A stretch of 64,000 nt of DNA from an uncultured Bacteroidales bacterium. GTDB taxonomy: Bacteria > Bacteroidota > Bacteroidia > Bacteroidales > G3-4614. The DNA lies in assembly GCA_949297125.1 (NCBI GenBank), contig CASFRS010000007.1, forward strand, positions 1-64,000. The letters are read 5' to 3'. Positions 54,046-63,601 of this stretch are shown here, one piece after another. Positions within the stretch are counted from its first letter, which is position 1, and each line of letters starts with the position of its first letter. The notes under the pieces were generated by a model. That model saw only the letters and a program-made list of their open reading frames with translations, searched no databases and was not told the origin of the DNA. The translations under genes and the position numbers were made by a program.

Positions 54046-55476
54046 TCAATTTTTGCGTCCTCTGGCAAACCCTACCTGCGAGCGGACGCATCGGAAACCG
54101 ATATAAGAACGCTGCTCGTTCTGATACTCCCACATGCGTATATCGGAACGGACAAAATTGGTAACATCCTTCCACGACCCGCCGCGCACAATCTTGCGCT
54201 TCATCGCGTACGGGTCTTCCTTGGCGGCGTTATACCTGTAATCGGGGTTCATGTCGCTGGTATATGCCATACCCCCCTCGCTGTATGCCGTAGCCGTCCA
54301 TTCCGAAACGTTGCCGGCCATGTCGTAAAGCCCGAAATCGTTTGGCGGGTAAGTGGCCACCCTTGAAGTAATCAGGTTGCCGTCCTTTACGTAATTACCT
54401 TCGAGAGGCTTGAAGTTGGCGTAGAAGCACCCTTTGTCCGAACGGGGTTCGCCCCCCGACCACGGAAAGCGGTTCTCGTTTATCCCGGCACGCGCGGCAT
54501 ATTCCCATTCCGCTTCGGTAGGGAGCCTGTACGGTTCTATGAACGGCACCTGCAATGCGGCCTTGAGGTATTGCGTGCGCCATACGCAGAAAGCCGAAGC
54601 CTGCTCCCACGACACGCCCACCACAGGATAGTCGCCATAACCGGGATGCGCGAAATAGAGGCGCATGTACGGTTCGTTGTAGGCATTGTCGAAGTCGTTC
54701 ACCCACACCGTGGTATCGGGATATATGTTTATTATGTACGTATGCAGGAAATCGAACTCGCTGCTCAGCGGCCGCGTTACGGTCTGCGATACTATACGCC
54801 CGTCGTCGTCGATGTAGGCCGTATCTTTCGATATCATTATCTCGGCATCGTAGTCGGGCTTTATGTCGGTATTCAGTATCCGGCGGGCCGGGTCGAGCCG
54901 GTTGCGGCGTTTTGCGGCCTCCGTATGGTCGAATATCTCATAACGGTAGTTCATCTGGGCGGCATCCAGTTCCTTCTGTCCCGTTATGGGGTTTATCCGG
55001 TATACGCTCTCTATTGCGCGGGCTTCATCCTCGGTAGGGTTTTTCCACGGAATGGGTTTCGCCCAGTTGAGGTAAGGCGTTACGGGATTCCCCTCCCTGT
55101 CCTCCTCAATCTTGAACGCCTCGTTCCCTCCGAATGCCGGGTCGGCCAGACGCTCCCTGATAATGGAATCGCGCACCCAGTAGACGAACTGCTTGTATTT
55201 GGCGTTGGTAATCTCGGTCTCGTCCATCCAGAAGGCATCTACCGAAATGGATTTGTCGTTTTTGGGAGTACCCCATACCGAATCGGCTTCAGCACAGCCG
55301 GCCACGAAAGAACCCCGCTCTATAAGCACCATTCCGTAAGGAGTCGGTTCGGCCCATGCCATACCTTTAACACCCACCAGCTCGCCGCCTCCCGAAGAGA
55401 CGGAAGGAGCGCAGGAAGTCATCATTGCCGCAACGGCAGCGACAAAAACCGCCCTCTTCATTATCGTCATCGTCAT
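54046..55476 (-). CDS. gldK: Type IX secretion lipoprotein GldK/PorK
   Basis: Outer-membrane lipoprotein that forms the periplasmic ring with GldN. 476 residues: lipoprotein signal with Cys22 (AVAAMMTSCAPS), then a domain of the formylglycine-generating-enzyme fold (about 45-465) ending in KIVRGGSWKDVTNFVRSD and YIGFRCVRS. The fold is used structurally in this family. The ATG at 55476 overlaps the porP stop (ATGA), which fixes the start. Confidence 0.95.
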   Translation of the reverse strand: MTMTIMKRAVFVAAVAAMMTSCAPSVSSGGGELVGVKGMAWAEPTPYGMVLIERGSFVAGCAEADSVWGTPKNDKSISVDAFWMDETEITNAKYKQFVYWVRDSIIRERLADPAFGGNEAFKIEEDREGNPVTPYLNWAKPIPWKNPTEDEARAIESVYRINPITGQKELDAAQMNYRYEIFDHTEAAKRRNRLDPARRILNTDIKPDYDAEIMISKDTAYIDDDGRIVSQTVTRPLSSEFDFLHTYIINIYPDTTVWVNDFDNAYNEPYMRLYFAHPGYGDYPVVGVSWEQASAFCVWRTQYLKAALQVPFIEPYRLPTEAEWEYAARAGINENRFPWSGGEPRSDKGCFYANFKPLEGNYVKDGNLITSRVATYPPNDFGLYDMAGNVSEWTATAYSEGGMAYTSDMNPDYRYNAAKEDPYAMKRKIVRGGSWKDVTNFVRSDIRMWEYQNEQRSYIGFRCVRSQVGFARGRKN

Positions 55477-56423
55477 AATATACGAATACTTTTATATTTG
55501 TTCTTGTTCTTTTTCCCAAACTCCAGCTTCATGCTGTACCCCACGAACACCTCGTGGCTTCCGCTGGTTGCCTTTACAATATCGGTAAGAGAATAATCGT
55601 AGGCATAACCCAGCTTTATGTTTTTCCACTCGCCGCCCACCGAAAAAATCAGGGCATCCTTAACGCGGTACGAAATACCGCCCCAAACGAAATTATGGTA
55701 TTTCAATATGGCCCCGAACTCTACGGTGGTAGTCTGGAAAGTGGTTTTCACCAACATAGAAGGCTGCAACTGATATAACGCGTTTTTAAAAGGAATATTG
55801 CCTCCGGCTATAAAATAATACGACGGGACGATAAATGTCTCGTATTTGTCGTCGAAAGTAATGGTAGGCGACGTGAGGTGCATGGCCGATATCCCGGCAT
55901 AGAAATACTTGTGCGTATAATAGATGCCCGTCCCCAGGTCGAAGGCCATACCCTCCACCGACGAAGTCGGGATGGCATCGTCGGTCTGCGTATGGTAGTC
56001 GCTTTCGGGGATATAGACCCCCTCGCCGTCGAACACCTGGTTGAGAAACCCTATCTGCAGGCCAAGCCCCAGCTCGCCGCCGAACAGCTTCACCTTGAAG
56101 GAGTATTGCAGGCCAAGCGCGGTATTTGAATAAAGGCCTATTTTCTCGGTGGAAATCTGCAGGCCCACGCCGTGCCTCTGCTTGAACAGGTTGAACGGCA
56201 TATCCCCCATTATCAGAAACGTTTTGGGTGCACCCGGCATCCCTATCCACTGCTGGCGCGTGGCTGCACGCAAATTAAGCATTGGCGTGCTCCCCGCAGC
56301 CGCCGGGTTGTAATAGGCCGGCATGGCCCAATACTGGCTCAGCTGGGCATCATACTGCGCGCTGAGCGGCAAAGCCGTACAGCACGACAACAGCAATACC
56401 GGAAGTAGTCTACGTCTCCACAT
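55473..56423 (-). CDS. porP: PorP/SprF-family type IX secretion outer-membrane protein
   Basis: 316 residues: signal peptide (ending near LPLSAQ), then QYDAQLSQYWAMPAYYNPAA, the hallmark opening of the PorP/SprF family, and a 14-strand-type barrel ending in VGYSMKLEFGKKNKNKYK. In Porphyromonas PorP belongs to the core T9SS operon with PorKLMN, as here. It is the first gene of the five-gene unit. The SulP gene ends 59 bp upstream on the same strand without a clear terminator between. Confidence 0.94.
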   Translation of the reverse strand: MWRRRLLPVLLLSCCTALPLSAQYDAQLSQYWAMPAYYNPAAAGSTPMLNLRAATRQQWIGMPGAPKTFLIMGDMPFNLFKQRHGVGLQISTEKIGLYSNTALGLQYSFKVKLFGGELGLGLQIGFLNQVFDGEGVYIPESDYHTQTDDAIPTSSVEGMAFDLGTGIYYTHKYFYAGISAMHLTSPTITFDDKYETFIVPSYYFIAGGNIPFKNALYQLQPSMLVKTTFQTTTVEFGAILKYHNFVWGGISYRVKDALIFSVGGEWKNIKLGYAYDYSLTDIVKATSGSHEVFVGYSMKLEFGKKNKNKYKSIRIL

Positions 56424-56482
56424 TGTTTATATATAACTGCGAAACTTCCGGTAAATTGCGCGTCATGGGCAAAAAACTTCAA

Positions 56483-58192
56483 TCAGGGATTGTCCGGGGC
56501 GGTTTTCCCCTCAGCTATGGAATTTGCCAGAGCCACGGCGCGGCGTATATTGCTGCATATATTCTCCTGCTTTATAAAGCGGGTTATGCCGCCGTTTTCG
56601 AGCGAAGCGTAAACCTTGCCGTTTACGCCCGAGAGAATAACCTCTATCCCTTCACGGGCAGAAGAAGCGAGGAAAATCTCAAGGTTGTGCAGCCCGGTAG
56701 AATCGATAAAGGGGACGTTGCGCATCCGCAGGATACGCACCCGGGGCTTGTCTCCGATAATACGCATCTGTTCATCGAACTTGTTTGCAGCCCCGAAGAA
56801 GAACGGGCCGTCAATCTCGTACACCTCCACCCCTTTCGACAAGGAGAGGTGGTCTTCGGCAAGGGTCGAGACCTGACGCTCCTCCCCCTCCACATCGAGT
56901 TCCTTGCGGAATACCGATACGTGTACGTTTTCAGTAACGCGGCGCAGGAAAAGAATCACCGCCAGCAGCAGACCTATCTCTATGGCAATGTTGAGGTTGA
57001 ACACCACGGTCAGCAGCAGCGTGGCCCAAAGCACGGCAACCTCCGCACCCTTGTTCCGCGACATGGAACGGATTGTCCTCCAGCCGCTCATATTATACGC
57101 CACCACAATAAGTATGGCGGCGAGGCACGACATCGGGATATGCACCGCAAGCGGGGCAAGCAGCAGCAGTATAAGCAGCAGTACCACGGCATGCACTATC
57201 CCGGCCACGGGCGTACGTCCGCCGTTGTTTATATTGGTCATGGTACGGGCTATGGCCCCCGTAACGGGAATCCCGCCGAAAAGCGGCGAAACTATATTGG
57301 CCGCACCCTGCGCCACGAGTTCGGTATTGGAATTGTGCCTGTCGCCCGTAACGCCGTCGGCAACCGTGGCCGACAGCAGGGACTCTATTGCCCCGAGCAT
57401 GGCTATTGTAAAGGCGGGGGAAAGCAACGAGTTGATAACCTCCATGTTTATACTGAACCCTTCGGGGGCTTTCAGTTCGGGGGAAATGACAAACCTGTCG
57501 CCAATGGTCTCCACCCCTTCAAGGCCGAAAAACCTCTTCAGCAGATAAACCCCTGCCGTTACCGCAAGTATGGCGACCAGCGAGCCGGGCACCCTTTTTG
57601 AAATCCTGGGTACTACTATTATTATGGCAAGGGTAACCGCACCGACAATCAGCGCAGGGAGGCTGGCCGAAGGGATATTGGCAAGATAGGCCCACCAGCG
57701 CGAAAAGAAATCGGACGGGACATCGGCAAGGTGCAGCCCCAGGAAATCCTCCACCTGCGTAGTGAATATGGTTACCGCAATACCCCCGGTAAAACCTACC
57801 ACTATCGGGTACGGCATGAAACGGATAACCGAGCCGAGCCTGAATACGCCCATAAGCAACAGCATAACGCCGGCCATTGCCGTGGCTATGGCCAGGCCTT
57901 CCATTCCGTAAGTCTGGATTATCCCGTAAACAATTACTATAAAAGCCCCGGTAGGGCCGCCTATCTGCACGGTACTGCCGCCGAGCAGCGAAACTATCAC
58001 GCCGCCGATTATGGCCGTAATCAGGCCCTGTTGCGGCGTTACCCCCGATGCTATGCCGAAAGCTATCGCCAACGGCATGGCCACAATACCCACTATTATC
58101 CCCGACATCAAATCGGCCGCGAACCGTTTCCTGTCATAATTCTTCAGGGAAGAGACAAGCGCCGGCGTAAAATCGGCTGCACTGAACTTCAT
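56483..58192 (-). CDS. SulP/SLC26-family anion transporter with STAS domain
   Basis: 569 residues: about 12-14 membrane helices (residues 25-430) starting with the SulP motif MSGIIVGIVAMPLAIAFGIA, and a cytosolic STAS domain at about 440-555 (FIDSTGLHNLEIFL). Family members carry sulfate, bicarbonate or dicarboxylates; the substrate cannot be read here. It is on the same strand as the T9SS operon and 59 bp from porP, so read-through is possible. Confidence 0.92.
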   Translation of the reverse strand: MKFSAADFTPALVSSLKNYDRKRFAADLMSGIIVGIVAMPLAIAFGIASGVTPQQGLITAIIGGVIVSLLGGSTVQIGGPTGAFIVIVYGIIQTYGMEGLAIATAMAGVMLLLMGVFRLGSVIRFMPYPIVVGFTGGIAVTIFTTQVEDFLGLHLADVPSDFFSRWWAYLANIPSASLPALIVGAVTLAIIIVVPRISKRVPGSLVAILAVTAGVYLLKRFFGLEGVETIGDRFVISPELKAPEGFSINMEVINSLLSPAFTIAMLGAIESLLSATVADGVTGDRHNSNTELVAQGAANIVSPLFGGIPVTGAIARTMTNINNGGRTPVAGIVHAVVLLLILLLLAPLAVHIPMSCLAAILIVVAYNMSGWRTIRSMSRNKGAEVAVLWATLLLTVVFNLNIAIEIGLLLAVILFLRRVTENVHVSVFRKELDVEGEERQVSTLAEDHLSLSKGVEVYEIDGPFFFGAANKFDEQMRIIGDKPRVRILRMRNVPFIDSTGLHNLEIFLASSAREGIEVILSGVNGKVYASLENGGITRFIKQENICSNIRRAVALANSIAEGKTAPDNP

Positions 58193-58548
58193 CGAAAAAA
58201 ACTTTTTACAAAAATTACAAAAACAAGCCTATATGTTAAAAAGAGGGTGCGAAGATAATAAAAAGAGGCGGAATAAAAAGCAATCCGCACTGAAGTTTCC
58301 TCGAAATACCGCCCGCACGTCCGCCTCCGCCCGATACCGGACAGCCGGGTACACGGGGCGGAGGAGAGATACTCCGGGCGTCCCCCATGCACAACGCAGG
58401 CATCCGTATCCGAACAAGCCGCCGGAGGGTTTCCCCGTTGCAGGAAAAAACAGGTGCGGAGAGGACGAAAACTACTTTCATCGCTCTCCGCACCCGCATA
58501 TCGCGTACACGCTTGCCGCACGCACAGCAAGGCGCGGCAGGCGCGCAA
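58193..58548. other. Intergenic region upstream of the SulP gene
   Basis: About 355 bp. The part near SulP is AT-rich leader sequence. The rest holds the terminator of the GNAT-like gene and GC-rich sequence. Overlapping short frames on both strands have no domain or signal features and are left out. Confidence 0.6.
58453..58494 (-). terminator. Hairpin after the GNAT-like gene
   Basis: GGTGCGGAGAG (58453-58463) pairs with CTCTCCGCACC (58484-58494), an 11-bp stem with a 20-base loop, about 55 bp after the stop of the minus-strand gene. Confidence 0.7.
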
Positions 58549-59676
58549 TCAGAACTCCTTTATAAATGCGCGGCGGCGCTTATGCAGCACGGGGTCGAAA
58601 TACTGCCACTGCTGCTGAATCTTGTTGTTGTCCTCAAGTTCGGGATTCGTCTCCACCATTTTGTAGCCGTGTTTCTTGAACGACGGGAATATCTTCTCGA
58701 AGAAAATGGCGTTTATCCCCTTGTTCTGATAGTCGGGGCGCACGGCAACCAGAAGCATGTCCACCACGTCGCTCTTGAACTTGAGCGCTTTCAGCAGGTA
58801 ATACCACCCGAACGGGAAGAGTTTCCCGTTACACTTCTGCAAGGCTTTCGCCAACGACGGTATGGTAATGCCCACGCCCACCACTTCGTCTTTCTCGTTT
58901 ATGACTACCGCCACCCCGTCGTTGTAAAGCATGGGCAGGTACATTTTCACGTAATGGTCTATCTGCCGCGCCGTAAGGGGAGAATACCCGTAGAGCCCCG
59001 CATACGACTCGTTTATGCATCCGAACAGCGCCTGCCCGTAGTCGCGCGCCAGCTCCTTGATAGTCCGGCACTCCACAACCCGCAGGTTGAAACGTTCGCG
59101 CACCATTCTCGCAATACGCAGGTGTCTGTCGGGGAGAGAATCCGGAATAGGAATCTTGAACTCCACCCAGTCCTTGTCCTTGCGGTAGCCCAGACGCTCG
59201 AAATGTTCAGCATAGTACGGATAGTTGTAGATAGTCTCCATCGTGCCCAACTGGTCGAACCCCTCCACCAGACACCCCTCGGGGTCCATATCGGTAAATC
59301 CCAGCGGGCCGGCCAGGGCATCCATTCCCTTGCGCGAAGCCCACTTTTCAACCCAGTCGACAAGGGCGCAGCTAACCTCGAAATCGTCTATGAAATCGAT
59401 CCAGCCGAACCGTGCCACGTTCTTCCCCGACGCCTTGTTGGCCGCACTGTTTATTATCCCGGTTACCCTTCCTGTAGCCTTGCCGTCCTTGTAAGCCATA
59501 ATGCTCACCGACTCGCAAAAGTCGTAGGCCGGGTTTTTCAGCCGGTCGAACGTGTTGAGTTCGTCCATAACCAGCGAAGGCACGGCATACGGCGACCCCT
59601 TATACAAATCGTTCCTGAAACCGATATACTTCTTGAACTCCCCCCTTGTGGAAATTATTTTTATGTCAACAGCCAT
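58549..59676 (-). CDS. GNAT-like acyltransferase family protein
   Basis: 375 residues from ATG 59676. The first half (FRNDLYKGSPYAVPSLVMDE and ALAGPLGFTDMDPEGCLVEG) and second half (VGVGITIPSL, LLVAVRPDYQNKGINAIFFE) look like a duplicated N-acetyltransferase fold; the segment VRPDYQNKGI resembles the acetyl-CoA loop. Substrate unknown. A conserved Bacteroidota-type protein by pattern. A -7-like TATATTTG lies at 59778-59785. The longer frame starting at 59739 would add a hydrophobic leader that I judge spurious. Confidence 0.72.
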   Translation of the reverse strand: MAVDIKIISTRGEFKKYIGFRNDLYKGSPYAVPSLVMDELNTFDRLKNPAYDFCESVSIMAYKDGKATGRVTGIINSAANKASGKNVARFGWIDFIDDFEVSCALVDWVEKWASRKGMDALAGPLGFTDMDPEGCLVEGFDQLGTMETIYNYPYYAEHFERLGYRKDKDWVEFKIPIPDSLPDRHLRIARMVRERFNLRVVECRTIKELARDYGQALFGCINESYAGLYGYSPLTARQIDHYVKMYLPMLYNDGVAVVINEKDEVVGVGITIPSLAKALQKCNGKLFPFGWYYLLKALKFKSDVVDMLLVAVRPDYQNKGINAIFFEKIFPSFKKHGYKMVETNPELEDNNKIQQQWQYFDPVLHKRRRAFIKEF

Positions 59677-59902
59677 ACCTTGTAGAATTATACAGCAAAA
59701 AAACAAAAGGAAACACACCCGTCCCGGCGACAAGACCAAAGGGGAAGAAGGGGGTGCAACCGTACCATATAAGATTGCAAATATAATATCAAAGTTGTTA
59801 AAAAGAGGTTTCGCTTTATGGAAAAGTTATAAAATAGAGAAAAAACAGGGTAATTGGCGAAATTTTTCCTTAATCATAAGCAGCAGATGTAAAAAATATA
59901 TT

Positions 59903-59910
59903 TAACTTTG
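59903..59910 (+). promoter_or_regulatory. -7 element of pckA promoter
   Basis: TAACTTTG, with initiation near 59917 and a leader of about 50 nt to ATG 59966. The upstream region is strongly A/T-rich but lacks an exact TTTG at -33. Confidence 0.55.
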
Positions 59911-59965
59911 CATCGGATTTAGAGAGTGATAAAAACAGACAATAATTTTTAATTCAAGGAACGAA

Positions 59966-61573
59966 ATGGCAACATTAGATTTAAGCAAGTACGGGATTAC
60001 CGGAGTAAAGGAAATAATCCACAACCCGTCGTACGCTCAGCTCTTTGAAGAAGAGACGAAAGCAAGCCTCGAAGGATACGAAAAGGGGCAGGAAACAGAA
60101 CTCGGCGCAGTAAACGTAATGACCGGAATATACACCGGACGTTCGCCCAAAGACAAATTCTTCGTAAAGAATGAAGCCAGCGAAAATACCGTATGGTGGA
60201 CTTCCGACGAATACAAGAACGACAACAAACCGTGTTCCGAAGCAGCTTGGGCCGATCTCAAGGCAAAAGCCGTAAAGGAACTCTCCAACAAAAGACTTTT
60301 CGTAGTCGACACCTTCTGCGGAGCAAACCCCGCAACCCGTCTGAAAGTGCGCTTCATAATGGAAGTTGCATGGCAGGCACACTTCGTAAAGAACATGTTC
60401 ATCCGTCCTACAGACGAGGAACTCGCCAACTACGGAGAGCCCGACTTCGTATCGTTCAACGCTGCAAAGGCAAAAGTCGAGAACTACAAGGAGCTCGGCC
60501 TGAACTCGGAGACGGCGACCGTATTCAACCTCAAGACCAACGAGCAGGTAATCCTCAACACCTGGTACGGCGGTGAGATGAAGAAAGGTATCTTCTCCAT
60601 AATGAACTACCTCAACCCGCTCCGCGGCATAGCATCGATGCACTGCTCGGCAAACACCAACATGGACGAGACCAGCACTGCAATATTCTTCGGTCTCTCC
60701 GGAACAGGGAAGACCACCCTTTCCACCGACCCGAAACGCAAACTCATCGGCGACGACGAGCACGGCTGGGACGATGAAGGCGTATTCAACTACGAAGGCG
60801 GTTGCTATGCAAAGGTTATCAACCTCGACAAGGAAAGCGAGCCCGATATCTACAATGCAATCAAACGCGACGCACTCCTCGAGAACGTTACCGTAGATGC
60901 AAACGGCAAGATAGACTTCACCGACAAGAGCGTAACGGAGAACACCCGCGTATCTTATCCTATCTACCACATCAACAACATAGTAAAACCGGTATCGAAA
61001 GGCCCGCACGCAAAACAGGTGATATTCCTCTCGGCAGATGCATTCGGGGTACTTCCTCCCGTATCCATCCTCGACGCAGAGCAGGCACAGTACTACTTCC
61101 TCTCGGGATTCACGGCAAAACTTGCAGGGACCGAGCGCGGTATTACAGAGCCCACCCCCACCTTCTCGGCATGTTTCGGAGCGGCATTCCTTTCGCTGCA
61201 TCCCACCAAATATGCAGAAGAGCTGGTTAAGAAGATGAACATGACCGGAGCGAAGGCATACCTTGTAAACACCGGTTGGAACGGAACAGGAAAACGTATC
61301 TCCATCAAGGATACCCGCGGCATAATCGACGCCATACTCGACGGCTCCATCGACAAAGCCCCGACGAAGACCATTCCGTACTTCAACTTTGTTGTACCCA
61401 CCGAACTCCCGGGCGTAGATCCCAACATACTCGACCCGCGCGACACGTACAGCGAAGCAAGCCAGTGGGAAGAGAAAGCCAAAGACCTCGCATCGCGTTT
61501 CATCAAGAACTTCTCGAAGTTCACCGGAAACGAAGCAGGCAAGGCTCTCGTGGCAGCAGGACCGAAACTCTAA
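59966..61573 (+). CDS. pckA: Phosphoenolpyruvate carboxykinase (ATP)
   Basis: Interconverts oxaloacetate plus ATP and phosphoenolpyruvate plus CO2. In gut Bacteroidales it often runs toward CO2 fixation and succinate formation. 535 residues: P-loop [11 protein letters not shown] at about 243-253, metal-site segment [14 protein letters not shown], the substrate Arg region TGRSPKDKF, and the adenine-binding C-terminal half. Codon use is highly biased to C-ending codons, consistent with strong expression. It ends at a strong terminator. Confidence 0.97.
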   Translation: MATLDLSKYGITGVKEIIHNPSYAQLFEEETKASLEGYEKGQETELGAVNVMTGIYTGRSPKDKFFVKNEASENTVWWTSDEYKNDNKPCSEAAWADLKAKAVKELSNKRLFVVDTFCGANPATRLKVRFIMEVAWQAHFVKNMFIRPTDEELANYGEPDFVSFNAAKAKVENYKELGLNSETATVFNLKTNEQVILNTWYGGEMKKGIFSIMNYLNPLRGIASMHCSANTNMDETSTAIFFGLSGTGKTTLSTDPKRKLIGDDEHGWDDEGVFNYEGGCYAKVINLDKESEPDIYNAIKRDALLENVTVDANGKIDFTDKSVTENTRVSYPIYHINNIVKPVSKGPHAKQVIFLSADAFGVLPPVSILDAEQAQYYFLSGFTAKLAGTERGITEPTPTFSACFGAAFLSLHPTKYAEELVKKMNMTGAKAYLVNTGWNGTGKRISIKDTRGIIDAILDGSIDKAPTKTIPYFNFVVPTELPGVDPNILDPRDTYSEASQWEEKAKDLASRFIKNFSKFTGNEAGKALVAAGPKL

Positions 61574-61604
61574 AAAGAGAAACGACACTAATCCCAATAC
61601 AGGG

Positions 61605-61636
61605 AAAGAGGCCGAACCAACCGGTTCGGCCTCTTT
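61605..61636 (+). terminator. Rho-independent terminator of pckA
   Basis: AAAGAGGCCGAACC pairs with GGTTCGGCCTCTTT (14 bp) around the loop AACC, followed by CATTTTCC. It can also serve the convergent NUDIX gene. Confidence 0.85.
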
Positions 61637-61723
61637 CATTTTCCGTCGCGGCGCAGATACGCATATACGCTCCCGAGAGCGGCAGGGGGAAGCCGTCCGC
61701 CGCAAGCCTCACCGCCTGCAAGG

Positions 61724-62440
61724 TTACAGCAGGCCTCCGGCACCGCAGCAAGCACACAACCCGCCGTACCTTGCGGCATTGAAACAGAACAGGGGGACCT
61801 CGCGCCCCCCGGCAGCTACCCGCACACCCCTCTCCTCAAGAATACCGCTCTCCATGACGCGTCTGCAAAAAACGCCGCTGTCGGGCTTCGCGCCCATGAC
61901 AGCCCCGTACAAGCGCAAAAGGTCGTCCATGGCGAACACCTCGGGCAGCACGCCCATTCCCACAGGCTCAAGACAGAGGCGCTCCCGCAATGCCTTCAAC
62001 GCCCCCTGCAGGATAAGGTCATGGTCAAAAGCCAGCGGCGGCAACCCGTCAAGCGGAAACCAGCGGGCATCGGCCGCATCATCGCCGCCCGCCACATCGC
62101 ATACCCTCACCAGCCCGTAAAACGCAACAGTTACCGTACGCCCGCGCGGGTCGCGCAAAGGGGCGGAAAACGTATGGAACTGGCGCAGCGAATCCACCTC
62201 CAGCCCGGTTTCCTCGCACAGCTCGCGGCGTGCGCACTCTTCGGCACTCTCGTCCATATCCATAAACCCGCCGGGGAAAGCCCAACACCCCTTGAACGGG
62301 TCATTGGCCCGCCTTACCAGCAAAACGTTCAATGCCGAACCGTCAAACCCGAGCAGCACGCAGTCGGCCGTAACCGACGGACGCGGATACCTGTAGCAGT
62401 ACCGCCCGTCCCCTTCCATGCCATTACCTTTACATGCCAT
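61724..62440 (-). CDS. NUDIX hydrolase-winged helix protein (NrtR-like regulator)
   Basis: 238 residues. An N-terminal NUDIX domain has a complete catalytic box (residues 58-80, GGFMDMDESAEECARRELCE and ETGL), so hydrolysis is possible. The C-terminal part (about 150-225, LPEVFAMDDLLRLYGAVMG then RRVMESGILEERG) fits the winged helix-turn-helix of NrtR-type regulators, which bind nucleotide or sugar derivatives through NUDIX. Regulator or enzyme cannot be decided from sequence. ATG 62440 is used; ATG 62419 is an alternative. It is convergent with pckA. Confidence 0.82.
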   Translation of the reverse strand: MACKGNGMEGDGRYCYRYPRPSVTADCVLLGFDGSALNVLLVRRANDPFKGCWAFPGGFMDMDESAEECARRELCEETGLEVDSLRQFHTFSAPLRDPRGRTVTVAFYGLVRVCDVAGGDDAADARWFPLDGLPPLAFDHDLILQGALKALRERLCLEPVGMGVLPEVFAMDDLLRLYGAVMGAKPDSGVFCRRVMESGILEERGVRVAAGGREVPLFCFNAARYGGLCACCGAGGLL

Positions 62441-62837
62441 AACGCCTTACAATAAATACATATCCGCAAAGTTACGCCAAAACCCGTTCACACAAAACCG
62501 GCAATGGAGAAAAAGGCAAAAGCCGCACACCTTTGTAGAATATACCCTTCAGGCACACGGGCAAAAGCCCGCCGACGCACTCGCGGCGTACGCCCCACCC
62601 TCCGGCGGAGAAGCGCGGGAGCCCTCGGGAACGGGGATACAACCCGGCCCGCAGGCGAATAATATTTCATGGGCAGAACCGTAAATATCCATATAATTTT
62701 GTATCTTTACCGAAATTAGGGTTTGCGGAAAACGCAAGAGCAACCTGCCCTGAAATATGGCGGCAGGCCGCCTGCAGCAAGCCGGAACGCAAGAAAAAAG
62801 AGGACGCCCGCCGCGCAAGCCCGAAGGACCAACGACA
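62441..62837. other. Divergent intergenic region NUDIX/nitrilase
   Basis: About 400 bp with a minus-strand promoter on the left and -7-like elements TAATTTTG (62694-62701) and TATCTTTA (62702-62709) toward the nitrilase gene on the right. The middle is GC-rich with no supportable gene. Confidence 0.6.
62467..62496 (-). promoter_or_regulatory. Promoter of the NUDIX-wHTH gene
   Basis: On the minus strand TTTG (62493-62496), 18 bases, TAACTTTG (62467-62474). Initiation near 62460 gives a leader of about 20 nt to ATG 62440. Confidence 0.65.
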
Positions 62838-63599
62838 ATGAAAATAACACTTGTACAAACGGACATAAAATGGTGTTCGCCGCAAGAGAACATGCAACGG
62901 GCCGAAGCGGCCATAGCATCGAATCCCGGCAGCGAACTATACATACTCCCCGAGATGTTCACGACCGGGTTCTGCATGGAACCGCAGAAAGCGGCAGAGC
63001 CGCAAGGGGGGGCAGGGCTGGCATGGATGGCCGACGCTGCACGCAGGCACAACGCCGCAATAGCCGGCAGCATTGCCGTAGAAGAAGGGGGAAAATACTA
63101 CAACCGGTTCTATTTTGTCAGGCCCGACGGCGGATATGCACAGTACGACAAGGTGCACCTCTTCACATACAGCGGCGAAGACAAGGTCTACACCAAAGGC
63201 ACGGAACGGAAAATAATAGAGTACCGCGGCGTACGGATACTCCCCATAATCTGTTACGACCTGCGTTTCCCCGTATTCATCCGCAACCGCAAGGAATACG
63301 ACTTGATTATCTGCGTGGCCAACTGGCCCGCGGTACGCAGCAAACCGTGGTGCACCCTTATCAGGGCGCGCGCCATAGAGAACCAGTGCTACGTTGCCGC
63401 GGTAAACCGCGCCGGCAAAGACGAATGGGGCGAATACTCGGGCGACACCAAACTCATAGACCCATACGGCGAACCCGTTGCCGAATGCGCTGCGGGCATT
63501 GCCGATACCGTAAATACAGAAATTGACATGGAGGCATTGGACGGTTTCAGGAAGAAATTCCCCGTACTCGATGATGCCGACAAATTTATACTTGACTAA
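62838..63599 (+). CDS. Nitrilase-family amidohydrolase, omega-amidase-like
   Basis: 253 residues from ATG 62838 with the Glu-Lys-Cys triad of carbon-nitrogen hydrolases: Glu39 (ILPEMFTTGF), Lys105 (YDKVHLF) and Cys139 (IICYDLRFP). The pattern fits YafV/Nit2-type omega-amidases that hydrolyse alpha-ketoglutaramate or ketosuccinamate, or repair deaminated metabolites. The frame can extend upstream by 27 codons, but that part is basic low-complexity sequence. iorA starts 2 bp after its stop, so the two are cotranscribed. Confidence 0.87.
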   Translation: MKITLVQTDIKWCSPQENMQRAEAAIASNPGSELYILPEMFTTGFCMEPQKAAEPQGGAGLAWMADAARRHNAAIAGSIAVEEGGKYYNRFYFVRPDGGYAQYDKVHLFTYSGEDKVYTKGTERKIIEYRGVRILPIICYDLRFPVFIRNRKEYDLIICVANWPAVRSKPWCTLIRARAIENQCYVAAVNRAGKDEWGEYSGDTKLIDPYGEPVAECAAGIADTVNTEIDMEALDGFRKKFPVLDDADKFILD

Positions 63600-63601
63600 A
63601 A

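Noticed and set aside
54046-55476. Sulfatase-maturing formylglycine-generating enzyme
   Set aside because: The fold matches, but the lipoprotein signal and position between porP and gldL identify GldK.
58193-58548. Small overlapping frames on both strands as genes
   Set aside because: GC-rich sequence around a terminator gives many open frames; none has recognisable features.
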